A stretch of 18,804 nucleotides of DNA from Ignavibacteria bacterium (GTDB lineage: Bacteria > Bacteroidota > Ignavibacteria > Tepidaquicellales > OLB5), in NCBI GenBank assembly GCA_026417195.1, contig JAOADS010000016.1, positions 1-18,804 of the forward strand, in the 5' to 3' direction. The notes under the pieces are model-generated. The model saw only the letters and a list, made by a program, of their open reading frames with translations, did no database searches and was not told where the DNA came from. Positions 1 through 7,892 of this stretch are shown here, in pieces (the first letter of the stretch is position 1; each line of letters opens with the position of its first letter). The translations under genes and the position numbers were made by a program.

Positions 1-402
1 GTATCAGATAGCAGAATCCTTGCAACAGCTATGTATTTCTTTATATGGCAGATACCTCACTTCTGGCTACTTCTGATGATATATGGAGATGATTACGAAA
101 AAGCTGGATTTCCTACTTTAAGGTCTTTATTTACAGATGAACAGCTTAGAAGGATTACTTTTATGTGGTTAGTAGCAAATACAATTACTGCTCTTTCATT
201 GCTTATGTTCATAAAACTAAACTATGAATTAAGTTTTTATGTATTACTGCTGAATGTGTTTTGGATGATTTATGTTTCCGTTAACTTTTTCCGTTTAGAT
301 TTAACTAATTATGAAATCAGAAAGACATTTATTTCCCTGAATTTTTTCACTTTGATTTTAGTTACTACAATATCTCTGGATAAATTAATCAGTTTGCTAT
401 AA
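1..402 (+). CDS. cyoE: Heme O synthase (protoheme IX farnesyltransferase), C-terminal part
   Basis: This is a UbiA-family prenyltransferase that farnesylates heme B to heme O for heme-copper terminal oxidases, acting in the inner membrane. The frame is open from base 1 to the TAA at 400-402, so the gene is cut by the left edge and about 133 of the roughly 290 residues usual for the family remain. The first ATG inside the window (31) is internal. The segment WQIPHFWLL followed by YGDDYEKAGFPTL matches the conserved CyoE/CtaB signature (WQxPHFxxL...Y..DY..AG.P). Three hydrophobic segments follow. The stop codon is immediately followed by the ATG of the membrane cytochrome gene, so the two are almost certainly co-transcribed. 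An oxidase operon is probably located upstream, outside the window. Confidence 0.88.
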   Translation, partial: VSDSRILATAMYFFIWQIPHFWLLLMIYGDDYEKAGFPTLRSLFTDEQLRRITFMWLVANTITALSLLMFIKLNYELSFYVLLLNVFWMIYVSVNFFRLDLTNYEIRKTFISLNFFTLILVTTISLDKLISLL

Positions 403-1752
403 ATGAATTTTTTCGATCAGTTAGTAATACCAGCTTCTGAAAACCATATTATGGTTCTCAGGTATATGCTTATAATATCTTTGCTACTTTTTGTACCATA
501 TGTCTGCATGGTTTTCGGAGGAATATTTCTCTCAACTTTTTTCAACAGGAAAGCCGGAAACCTTTACTCACGTTTTGCCAAAGATGTAATTGAGAAACTT
601 ACAATAACTCCCAAGGCGGAGTTTGCATTAGGTATAGTTCCGGCTCTTTCAGCGCTCTTTGCTTATGCCCAGCTTTTATATATGTCTGAAACCATAGCTG
701 TAAGTGTTCTCAGTTTAGCTGTGGTTATATTCACTGCTGCATTTATTTTTATATATCGTTACAGAAATACTTTTAAACTTGAGAGAGTACTCTCAGCTTA
801 CAGGAAGCTGAGCGGAGATAAAGTATCAGAAAATAACGACTCCGAACTCCGGGAAATTAAGGACTTTGAAAGTTCTCTTTCGGAAATTAACCGTAGTTCC
901 GGCACATATGGCAAATATTTGCTTCTTACAGCAATTTATTTATTTGTAGGTACAACAGCACTTGCTTCAAGCCCACATAAGTGGCTACATGTAGGGAATA
1001 TTCTCCAGATAATATTTTCATGGCAGACTTTATTTAATTTTCTGTGTTTCACATCTCTTTCAGCTATAGTTACCGGTGCTGCAGTTATGTTTTATTTTTT
1101 CAGCTGGAACGGCGGAATAAAGGATATGGATGATGAGTACTCAGCATTTGTTAAATCAATTGCCGGGAAACTGGCTTTTTGGGGCACAGTATTTTTCCCT
1201 GTTACGTTGATAGTCAGCTATCTTTACCTGCCCTCTGAGGCTCAGTCACCAGGTGTTTTTTATTTTATAGTACTTGTAATGCTGGTGCTTTTGGTAACCG
1301 GTAATTTCATTTATTCTACTGTAAAAACTTCAAGCACACAGTTTGTTACACTGATTTTTATGATGATAATCCTTCTCGTAGCTGTTAATATAGGTAAGGA
1401 TCAGCTAGCTTTCTCAAATGCGGTTAAAGTCAACGTAAAGGAAATTACTGTCAAAGCAGAGGAGAAAGAGAAGGAACTCAAAGGCAAGCTTATGCAGTCT
1501 TCAGGAATTAATGTTGAAGAAATATTCAATCAGAAATGCGTGGCCTGTCACAAGTTTGATCAGAGAGTAGTTGGTCCGCCTTATGATCAGGTTGTTCCCA
1601 AATATAACGGTGATGTACAGAAACTGGCTGAATTTATATATAATCCTCAGAAAATAGATCCTGCATATCCACCAATGCCAAATCAGGGCTTGAAAAAGAA
1701 GGAAGCTTCTGCTATGGCTCAGTGGCTCATTGAAAAAGTGTCTAAAAAGTAA
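403..1752 (+). CDS. Multi-pass membrane protein with C-terminal cytochrome c domain
   Basis: The 449-residue product has about eight hydrophobic segments (roughly residues 17-46, 74-93, 96-118, 171-188, 198-232 as a long or double span, 255-275, 284-304 and 313-330). A charged linker (340-365) and a class I cytochrome c domain follow. Heme attachment is CVACH (C379, C382, H383), and M425 in YPPMPNQ is the likely sixth ligand. His residues lie near membrane-segment ends (H15, H192, H196), which could ligate heme b, but I cannot assign a family to the membrane part. The ATG abuts the cyoE stop, so the gene is translationally close to a heme O/A pathway gene. A role in electron transfer to or around a terminal oxidase is inferred. 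The heme domain should face the periplasm. The gene converges with the protease gene, with only 3 bases between stops. Confidence 0.8.
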   Translation: MNFFDQLVIPASENHIMVLRYMLIISLLLFVPYVCMVFGGIFLSTFFNRKAGNLYSRFAKDVIEKLTITPKAEFALGIVPALSALFAYAQLLYMSETIAVSVLSLAVVIFTAAFIFIYRYRNTFKLERVLSAYRKLSGDKVSENNDSELREIKDFESSLSEINRSSGTYGKYLLLTAIYLFVGTTALASSPHKWLHVGNILQIIFSWQTLFNFLCFTSLSAIVTGAAVMFYFFSWNGGIKDMDDEYSAFVKSIAGKLAFWGTVFFPVTLIVSYLYLPSEAQSPGVFYFIVLVMLVLLVTGNFIYSTVKTSSTQFVTLIFMMIILLVAVNIGKDQLAFSNAVKVNVKEITVKAEEKEKELKGKLMQSSGINVEEIFNQKCVACHKFDQRVVGPPYDQVVPKYNGDVQKLAEFIYNPQKIDPAYPPMPNQGLKKKEASAMAQWLIEKVSKK

Positions 1753-1755
1753 CTT

Positions 1756-2637
1756 TTAAAATTTTCTGTTCCTGTAAGAGGTGATCGTGAGAGATATTAT
1801 GAGCAGGCTACCGCATAAGACGAAAAAGTAATATAACACCACAGCCGCCGCAAGTAAAAAACGGTTTTCATAAAATATTTCATATTGTTTCTCTAATAAG
1901 TTTATCACTTTCTCCTTCAGTACGAACTTCCTTTTTGAATAAGTTTTCTCCTTTAAGAACCTGTCGTTATATGCTATGTTGTTTCTATCCAGTATTTCAG
2001 TTAGCTCATTTATATGGATTGCATTGTTTATTGAGTCACCATAAAAGAAGGTATTCACTCCTATAACCTTTCCCTCCTGATTAAGTAAAGGTCCTCCAGA
2101 ATTGCCCGGTTTTATGACCGCAGTATGCTGAATTACAAGTCCCTCGTGCATATATTCTTTGTCCGATTTATAAAACCACGTATCGGTATCTACTTTCCTG
2201 ATCCTTCCCACTGTCATTTTAAAGTAATCAACATTCATTTCTTCGTCTGTTGGATTGCCAATGGAGTAAACAACTGAGTTCTCTCTTATATCACTTGCGG
2301 TGAGTTCAAGGTAGTGTTCAGATTCCTCTCTGGTTTCAAGAATTGCAAGGTCATTTATTTTATATTCTGCTATTATTTTCCTTAGCCTAAATTTTCTTTT
2401 GTCATTCATTTCTATAAATGCCGTTTTAATGTCAAGGTCATAAGTGACGTGGTAATTAGTGATAAATATGTTTGGATTTATAAAGAAACCGCTTGCAACT
2501 GAGCCTTTTTTGTCTGTAATGAGACCAACTGCAGATACACATTTTGAATAGACATTTTGTGATATTGGAGGTTTAGGGTCATTTACTCCTGAAGAGAGAA
2601 AGGAAATAATTAATATCTGAGTTAAAAAAAGTTTCAA
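1756..2637 (-). CDS. Membrane-anchored trypsin-like (S1C/HtrA-like) serine protease without PDZ domain
   Basis: The 293-residue product is a chymotrypsin-fold serine protease with a complete visible triad: H63 in TNYHVT, D96 in NDLAIL and S180 in KPGNSGGP. A hydrophobic N-terminus (residues 3-17) looks like a signal peptide or anchor. After the protease domain (about 30-222) comes a basic stretch, then one strong membrane span (about 260-286) ending in the positive tail SYRNRKF. No PDZ domain follows, unlike DegP/HtrA. The predicted topology places the protease domain in the periplasm. The start is TTG at 2637-2635: upstream in-frame codons run to a stop without an ATG, and the signal peptide begins right there. 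It lies 152 bases downstream of serS on the same strand, so it may be a separate unit. The substrate is unknown. Confidence 0.85.
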   Translation of the reverse strand: MKLFLTQILIISFLSSGVNDPKPPISQNVYSKCVSAVGLITDKKGSVASGFFINPNIFITNYHVTYDLDIKTAFIEMNDKRKFRLRKIIAEYKINDLAILETREESEHYLELTASDIRENSVVYSIGNPTDEEMNVDYFKMTVGRIRKVDTDTWFYKSDKEYMHEGLVIQHTAVIKPGNSGGPLLNQEGKVIGVNTFFYGDSINNAIHINELTEILDRNNIAYNDRFLKEKTYSKRKFVLKEKVINLLEKQYEIFYENRFLLAAAVVLYYFFVLCGSLLIISLTITSYRNRKF

Positions 2638-2789
2638 GCGAGAATATGTACTGATTTTATTTAAATCTTTTTCCGGTTCGGTTATTTTTCAGGATAAAAT
2701 TTTGCTTAAACTCACAAAATGTGTTTAAATTATATTCAGTAGTCTCAATCTGAAACGTTTAAAAAAATCACACTTCTCCGTATTAATAT

Positions 2790-4052
2790 TTATCCTATAA
2801 TTTCAAAGCCGGTATATTTTTGCAAAACCTTCGGGATTATTACTTTTCCCTCAGGTGTCTGATTTGATTCGATAAGCGATACATAAAGTCTTGAAGTTGC
2901 CAGTCCGCTTCCGTTCAGTATATGAACGAATTCAGTTTTTCCCTCACTTCTTGTTCTTATCATAGCTCTTCTAGACTGAAAATCGGTACAGTTGCTTACA
3001 CTGGAAGCTTCAAGCCATTTGTTTTCAGCCGGTGACCAGACTTCAATGTCATATTGCTTTGCAGCTGCAAATCCCATATCACCCGTACAGACTGATACAA
3101 CTCTGTAATGCATATTGAGGTCCTCAAGTATTCCGCAGGCATGGGAAAGCATTTCTTCCATCTCTTGATATGAATCATCAGCTTTACAGAAATTGATAAG
3201 TTCTACTTTATTGAACTGATGGACTCTCAGAAACCCTTTTGTTTCCTTTCCATAGCTTCCAGCCTCACGCCTGAAACAAGCTGTGTATCCGCAATATTTC
3301 AGAGGTAATTTTTTCTCATCTATTATTTCATTCTTGTGAATACTGATGATAGGTACTTCAGCAGTCGGCACCAGAAACATATCATCAGGTTCTGTTCTAT
3401 ACATATCTTCCTCAAATTTCGGAACTTTTTCAGCAGATTCCATAGAATTACGGTTCACCAGAAAGGGAACAAAAACCTCAGTGTATCCGTTTTCCTTGTG
3501 TTTGTCAAGCATATAATTAATTAACGCTCTTTCAAGAACTGCGCCTTTGCCTTTGTAAAATGGAAATCCGCTTCCTGAAATTTTGGCTCCAACTGAGAAG
3601 TCAAGTATGTCAAGCTTCTTTCCAAGTTCTATATGATCCAGAAATCTGAAATCACCGGACGGTTTTTCCCCGTAAATTTTTATCTGAACGTTTTCTTCCG
3701 CTGTTTTTCCGACCGGGACTGAATCATGCTGGATGTTTGGAATGTCCCTGAGTATATTATCGATTTCAGTTTCAATGTTTTTCAGATCCTCATCAAGTTT
3801 CTTGATGTTATCTGAAACTTTTTTCATTTCTGAAATTTTTTCAGATGCATCCATACCTTGTTTTTTCAGGTTTGCAATTTCTTCAGATACTCTGTTTCTA
3901 AGATTTTTTAAGCTTTCTGTTTCCGATATCAGTTTTCTTCTTTTCTCATCATGTAAGATCAAAACATCTGCATAGTCTGTTTGCAAACCTCTTTGCACAA
4001 GTTTGTTTTTTACCTCCGTTATGTTCTCTCTGATAAATTTTAAATCAAGCAT
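2790..4052 (-). CDS. serS: Seryl-tRNA synthetase
   Basis: This class II aminoacyl-tRNA synthetase charges tRNA-Ser (and tRNA-Sec where present) with serine in the cytoplasm. The 420-residue length is normal for the family. The N-terminal antiparallel coiled-coil arm that grips the tRNA long variable arm spans about residues 27-105. The catalytic core shows the TAE serine-binding motif (230-232), motif 2 around FRREAGSYGKETKG (260-273) with R261, and motif 3 GSGLATSRL (381-389) with R388. It starts 6 bases after the stop of the RmlD-like gene, so it is the third gene of a kinase-reductase-serS operon. Nothing abnormal is visible. Confidence 0.98.
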   Translation of the reverse strand: MLDLKFIRENITEVKNKLVQRGLQTDYADVLILHDEKRRKLISETESLKNLRNRVSEEIANLKKQGMDASEKISEMKKVSDNIKKLDEDLKNIETEIDNILRDIPNIQHDSVPVGKTAEENVQIKIYGEKPSGDFRFLDHIELGKKLDILDFSVGAKISGSGFPFYKGKGAVLERALINYMLDKHKENGYTEVFVPFLVNRNSMESAEKVPKFEEDMYRTEPDDMFLVPTAEVPIISIHKNEIIDEKKLPLKYCGYTACFRREAGSYGKETKGFLRVHQFNKVELINFCKADDSYQEMEEMLSHACGILEDLNMHYRVVSVCTGDMGFAAAKQYDIEVWSPAENKWLEASSVSNCTDFQSRRAMIRTRSEGKTEFVHILNGSGLATSRLYVSLIESNQTPEGKVIIPKVLQKYTGFEIIG

Positions 4053-4058
4053 GATGTT

Positions 4059-4967
4059 TTAATTTATTTGTTCTAACTGAAATTTTAGTAATTGAAGTCC
4101 TTCAGTAACGTTTAGTGGTTTGATGCCGAGTTCGGTCTGTGCTTTAAGTAACACAAAAGATGAATTCATTGGTCTTTCTGCTGCCTGGTTGAGTTCGTTG
4201 GTTTTTATTGGTACGATCAGATTTTCGTCAAATTTAAATATTTCTGCTAATCTCACTGCAAAGTCATATCTGCTAAGGTATTCGCTTCCGCTTATGTGAT
4301 ATATTCCGGTTTTATTCAGATTAACTATTTTCACAAGTGCCCATGCAAGATCGTCTACAATCGTTGGCATTCCAAACTGATCGTCAACTATTTTAATCTG
4401 CCTGCCTTTTTCCAGCATGTCAATTATCCACAGAGCAAAGTTTAGCCTTATGTTTTTGCCGGTTCCGTAAAGTATCATGGTTCTTACTATAACGTAATCA
4501 ATTCCACTTGATATAAGTGCATTTTCAGCAGCTAATTTGCTTTTCCCGTAGTAACTAAGGGGATTTGGTTTGGAATCCTCCGTGTAATTTCCGGTTTTGC
4601 CGTCGAAAATATAATCTGTTGATATTTGAATTATTCTGCAATTATTTATTCTTGATGCTATAATCAGGTTTTTAACTGCGTCAGCATTAACCTTCCAGCT
4701 AAGTTCTCTTTCTGTTTCACAGGCATCAACGTTTGTGAAGGCAGCAGTGTTGATTATAATATCCGGATTGTATTTTCTCACAGCATCTTTAACAGATTCC
4801 TTTGAGGTTATATCCATACTGAAATATTCAAAATCACGGGAAATTTCAGGCTGATGATGGATGTCAGTTAATATGAGTGTATGGGTAGTCTCGTTACGGA
4901 AAATTTCACATACTTTCTGTCCAAGCAGACCATTTGCTCCGGTTAGCAATATTTTTTTTTCATTCAT
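4059..4967 (-). CDS. rfbD: RmlD-family dTDP-4-dehydrorhamnose reductase (NAD(P)-dependent sugar reductase)
   Basis: The 302-residue protein is an extended short-chain dehydrogenase of the RmlD type, the enzyme that reduces dTDP-4-keto-L-rhamnose to dTDP-L-rhamnose. The Rossmann glycine motif is GANGLLG (10-16). The catalytic residues are T117 in ISTDYIFDG and the pair Y140/K144 in YYGKSK. The C-terminal substrate-binding part has the expected FGMPT and RPMNSS motifs. RmlA, RmlB and RmlC are not in the window, so the exact nucleotide-sugar substrate is not proved; related family members include methionine adenosyltransferase beta subunits and other epimerase-like reductases. The gene overlaps the 3' end of the sugar kinase gene by 8 bases (ATG inside the kinase's last codons), which suggests translational coupling. 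Confidence 0.8.
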   Translation of the reverse strand: MNEKKILLTGANGLLGQKVCEIFRNETTHTLILTDIHHQPEISRDFEYFSMDITSKESVKDAVRKYNPDIIINTAAFTNVDACETERELSWKVNADAVKNLIIASRINNCRIIQISTDYIFDGKTGNYTEDSKPNPLSYYGKSKLAAENALISSGIDYVIVRTMILYGTGKNIRLNFALWIIDMLEKGRQIKIVDDQFGMPTIVDDLAWALVKIVNLNKTGIYHISGSEYLSRYDFAVRLAEIFKFDENLIVPIKTNELNQAAERPMNSSFVLLKAQTELGIKPLNVTEGLQLLKFQLEQIN

Positions 4968-5883
4968 TTACCCGGTTCAGATATTTAAGTTTTTCAACAC
5001 CGTCGAGGGTAACGTTCATCGCTGCAGCTTTTATTGCATATTCCATACTTTTGTGGTAATTAAATCCGTTTTTAAGATTACTGTAAAAAAAAGCAGATGC
5101 AAACACATCTCCGCATCCGGTTGAATCTGTAAATTTTTCAGGACTTAGGGGGCTAAAATCTTTTTTCCCTTCATCGGTATAAATTGTTGCTCCGTATTTA
5201 CCTTTAGTTATTACCACAGTCTTACATAAGGATTTATTTCTTATTTCCCTGACTATTTCTTCTTCTTGAGAATTACTGCCTGTTATCACAGAAAGTTCTG
5301 CTTCGTTCATCTGAACAGAGTCTGAGCAGTTACACCACTCTTCCCAGTTATCAAGTGCATGTCTTGTTCTTATACCGTCTTTGTGCGTTTTCATTACCAG
5401 ATTATGTATATCAGTGTGTATGTAAGCTCTGAATTTCTCACGTAGGGTTTTAAAGGCTTTAAGCGTTATATCAGAGCCGGATACAAAGTTTACGAGTACA
5501 CCATCAAAGTTATTGAAATCAATTTCACCTATCTCTCTTTCAAGGGCTGGAGCTGCTTCTGTTGAAATTTCTTCCCTATCGTAAGTATTGAAATTATCTT
5601 TCGCAGAGGGATTAATTTCTTTATAGTATAAATGAACTATCCTTGTTTTATGTTTACATCTGAAAACAAAATCTGTCCTGATGTTTGGGAAATTTGACAA
5701 AAACTCAGTAAAATAGGAGTATTCATCTTCCCCTAAATTGAAAATCGGATAAACCATAGCTTTTTCTGCAATAACAGAAAGTGAAATAACCGAATACATT
5801 ATACCACCGAGTTGCTTCTTTGAAGAGTTGGTTCCTCTGTGGATATAATCAATGCATGGTTCGCCAATAACCGCTAAGTTCAA
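4960..5883 (-). CDS. PfkB-family (ribokinase-like) sugar or nucleoside kinase
   Basis: The 307-residue product is a ribokinase-fold kinase that phosphorylates a sugar, nucleoside or related alcohol with ATP. It has the N-terminal IGEPCIDYIH segment with GG at 26-27, the NEAE motif at 193-196, TKGKYGA (226-232), and the second PfkB signature DSTGCGDVFASAFF, in which D259 is the expected catalytic base. The substrate cannot be read from the sequence. The start is TTG (5883-5881): the next in-frame codons upstream are AAA AAA and then a TAA stop, so no ATG start is possible ahead of it. It heads the operon with the RmlD-like reductase and serS. The neighbourhood also holds LPS genes on the opposite strand, but a role in that pathway is only a guess. 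Confidence 0.85.
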   Translation of the reverse strand: MNLAVIGEPCIDYIHRGTNSSKKQLGGIMYSVISLSVIAEKAMVYPIFNLGEDEYSYFTEFLSNFPNIRTDFVFRCKHKTRIVHLYYKEINPSAKDNFNTYDREEISTEAAPALEREIGEIDFNNFDGVLVNFVSGSDITLKAFKTLREKFRAYIHTDIHNLVMKTHKDGIRTRHALDNWEEWCNCSDSVQMNEAELSVITGSNSQEEEIVREIRNKSLCKTVVITKGKYGATIYTDEGKKDFSPLSPEKFTDSTGCGDVFASAFFYSNLKNGFNYHKSMEYAIKAAAMNVTLDGVEKLKYLNRVNE

Positions 5884-5896
5884 TTTTTTTTATTTG

Positions 5897-5908
5897 CAAA
5901 TATATTTA
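5897..5908. promoter_or_regulatory. Symmetric -7-like element in the divergent kinase/acyltransferase intergenic region
   Basis: The 95-base gap between the divergent kinase and acyltransferase genes is very AT-rich. It contains CAAATATATTTA, an almost perfect palindrome. Read on the minus strand it gives TATATTTG, a full match to the Bacteroidota -7 consensus TAnnTTTG; on the plus strand it gives TATATTTA. For the kinase this would put the transcription start only about 6-10 bases ahead of its TTG start. No TTG -33 box is seen at the right distance in either direction, so the assignment is weak. Confidence 0.25.
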
Positions 5909-5978
5909 AAGTGTTCTGCTTATTATAGTCATAATTTTTTCAATATAAATAAATATGATTTTTTTTTAGTTTTGGTAA

Positions 5979-6851
5979 ATGTATTTTTTATTTTATCTGA
6001 TTTTCAGATTATTTGAATTTTTTATCCCGGTTTTCAGCAGAGGCTTTATAAGAAAACTTTTGGGGATTCAGTCTTTGATATTTTTCTATCTTATGCCTTT
6101 CAGGAAAAAGGTAGCATTGTGTAATCTTAAGTTAGCATTTCCGGAAAAATCTGAAGAAGAAATATTAAAAATTATTAAAGAGTGCTACTATAATGTTCTT
6201 ATTGTCATCAGTGAATTTTTTACTCTCAGAAGATACAAGAAGTCAGATTTTGAAAAGATTATATGCCTGACTAATCCAGAGTTAATACGGGAAAAACTTT
6301 CCTACGGCAGAGGTTTGATTTTGTTAAGCGCCCATTACGGTAATTGGGAACTTACGGCTTACGGAGTAAGTCTTCTCTGTGAAACACCTTTTAATGTTGT
6401 TGTAAAAAAACAAACTAATCACCGCATTGACAGAGAGATAAATCTGATTAGGTCTTCAGGGGGTAACAAAATGATAGAAATGACAGAAGTTAGGCACATG
6501 CTGAAGTGTTTAACACAAGGAGAAATTCTGGCTATGCTCGGAGATCAGTCGTCACCTGAAGGTAATGTTAAGGTTAAATTCTTCGGTTATGATGTTCCAT
6601 TTTATGAAGGACCTGCGAGATTAGCAATGAAAAACAAGACACCTATTCTTTTCGGATTATCGGAGCCATGTGATGATTTGACATACAAGGTTACACTTAA
6701 GGAAATTAATTTATTTACGGAAGGCAGCACGGAGGAAAACATCAGACATATTATACAACAATATGCTGAAATGCTTGAATTCCATATAAGAAAAAATCCT
6801 CCTCAGTGGCTCTGGTTTCACAGAAGGTTTAAATCTTTAATTCAATACTGA
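5979..6851 (+). CDS. LpxL/HtrB-family lysophospholipid (lipid A) acyltransferase
   Basis: The 290-residue product belongs to the family that adds a secondary acyl chain to lipid A at the inner membrane. It has an N-terminal hydrophobic anchor (about residues 1-20), a further hydrophobic stretch at 31-40, and the catalytic H-x4-E motif HYGNWE (H119, E124). The GDQ motif (188-190), the FYEGPARLA segment (208-216) and the C-terminal PPQWLWFHRRF follow, all typical for LpxL/LpxM-like proteins. The acyl donor and position cannot be deduced. A single base separates its TGA from the TTG start of the heptosyltransferase gene, so the two form an LPS biosynthesis operon. It is transcribed away from the kinase operon. 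Confidence 0.9.
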   Translation: MYFLFYLIFRLFEFFIPVFSRGFIRKLLGIQSLIFFYLMPFRKKVALCNLKLAFPEKSEEEILKIIKECYYNVLIVISEFFTLRRYKKSDFEKIICLTNPELIREKLSYGRGLILLSAHYGNWELTAYGVSLLCETPFNVVVKKQTNHRIDREINLIRSSGGNKMIEMTEVRHMLKCLTQGEILAMLGDQSSPEGNVKVKFFGYDVPFYEGPARLAMKNKTPILFGLSEPCDDLTYKVTLKEINLFTEGSTEENIRHIIQQYAEMLEFHIRKNPPQWLWFHRRFKSLIQY

Positions 6852-6852
6852 A

Positions 6853-7884
6853 TTGAAATCAATCTCGCGCATACTGGTTATTCAGACGGCGTATTTAGGA
6901 GACGTTGTACTTTCCTTACCGATGATACAGACTATCAAAAACCATTTGACTGAAGCTGAGATAGATTATCTTTGCATTCCTGCAACTTCCGGTGTTTTGA
7001 AGAATAATCCTAATATAAGGGATGTGATAATTTATGACAAAAAAGATTCTGACCAGATAGATAAATTCATAGAAGTTCTCTCTCAGATAAGGGAACGTAA
7101 TTATGATGTTGTAATATCTCCCCATAGATCAGCCAGAAGTGCCCTGCTAAGCTATTATTCAGAGGCAAGAATAAGAATAGGATTTGACAGAAATTCCCTG
7201 TCTTTTCTTTACACAGATAAAGTTAATTATAAAGTTAACCAGCATGAAATAGTTCGCAATAATAATCTGGCGGAGCTTTTACTCGGGAAGTATGCAGGAA
7301 TAAGCAATATCCAATCACATCAGAAAGCAGAAATTTTCCCTTCTGATACAGACCGCGACTATGTTCAAGGTATTTTACAACATAAAAATTTTATTGTTCT
7401 GGCTCCGTGTTCTAAATGGTTTACCAAGCAACTTACACCTGAAAAAAGTGCGGAATTAATATCTAAACTGCAGCAAGAAGGCTTTAATGTTGTATTAATA
7501 GGCTCTGAGGATGATGTCAGTTATTCAGGGGAACTTGAGAAAATTACTGATAATAGGTTTCTTAATTTATCAGGTAAACTCAGTCCTTTACAGGCATACT
7601 ATACAATATCAATTTCAGAAGCACTGATAACAGTCGATTCTGCTTCCCAGCATCTTGGTGCAGCTGCAGGTGTACCGATTATACTGATTTACGGTTCAAC
7701 TGACAGATCTTTTGGATTTTATCCGCTGACCGGAGAATACAGAATATGTGAAGTACAACTTGAATGCAGACCTTGTACTGATCATGGCAGAATGAGCTGT
7801 CCGGAGAAACATTTCAGATGTGTTAATGAGATTTCAGCTGATTATATAATTAAATTGCTGAGAGAAATAAAAATAAACAAATGA
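6853..7884 (+). CDS. GT9-family heptosyltransferase (LPS core)
   Basis: The 343-residue protein is an ADP-heptose:LPS heptosyltransferase-type glycosyltransferase with two Rossmann domains (GT-B fold). The N-terminus ILVIQTAYLGDVVLSLPMI includes D17, the expected catalytic base. The C-terminal donor-binding part has VDSASQHLGAAAGVP and IYGSTD. Near the end, C305, C308, C316 and C323 form the cysteine-rich loop found in many GT9 members. The start is TTG at 6853-6855: an in-frame stop lies at 6838-6840 and no ATG intervenes. It follows the acyltransferase with one base of spacing and converges with uvrA across 8 bases. It probably transfers a heptose or related sugar to the inner core; acceptor specificity is not visible. 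Confidence 0.9.
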   Translation: MKSISRILVIQTAYLGDVVLSLPMIQTIKNHLTEAEIDYLCIPATSGVLKNNPNIRDVIIYDKKDSDQIDKFIEVLSQIRERNYDVVISPHRSARSALLSYYSEARIRIGFDRNSLSFLYTDKVNYKVNQHEIVRNNNLAELLLGKYAGISNIQSHQKAEIFPSDTDRDYVQGILQHKNFIVLAPCSKWFTKQLTPEKSAELISKLQQEGFNVVLIGSEDDVSYSGELEKITDNRFLNLSGKLSPLQAYYTISISEALITVDSASQHLGAAAGVPIILIYGSTDRSFGFYPLTGEYRICEVQLECRPCTDHGRMSCPEKHFRCVNEISADYIIKLLREIKINK

Positions 7885-7892
7885 GAGAGCTG

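Noticed and set aside
2753..2760. AAACGTTT palindrome in the gap between serS and the protease
   Set aside because: Only 8 bases in AT-rich DNA, no second copy and no stem-loop of useful length; likely chance.
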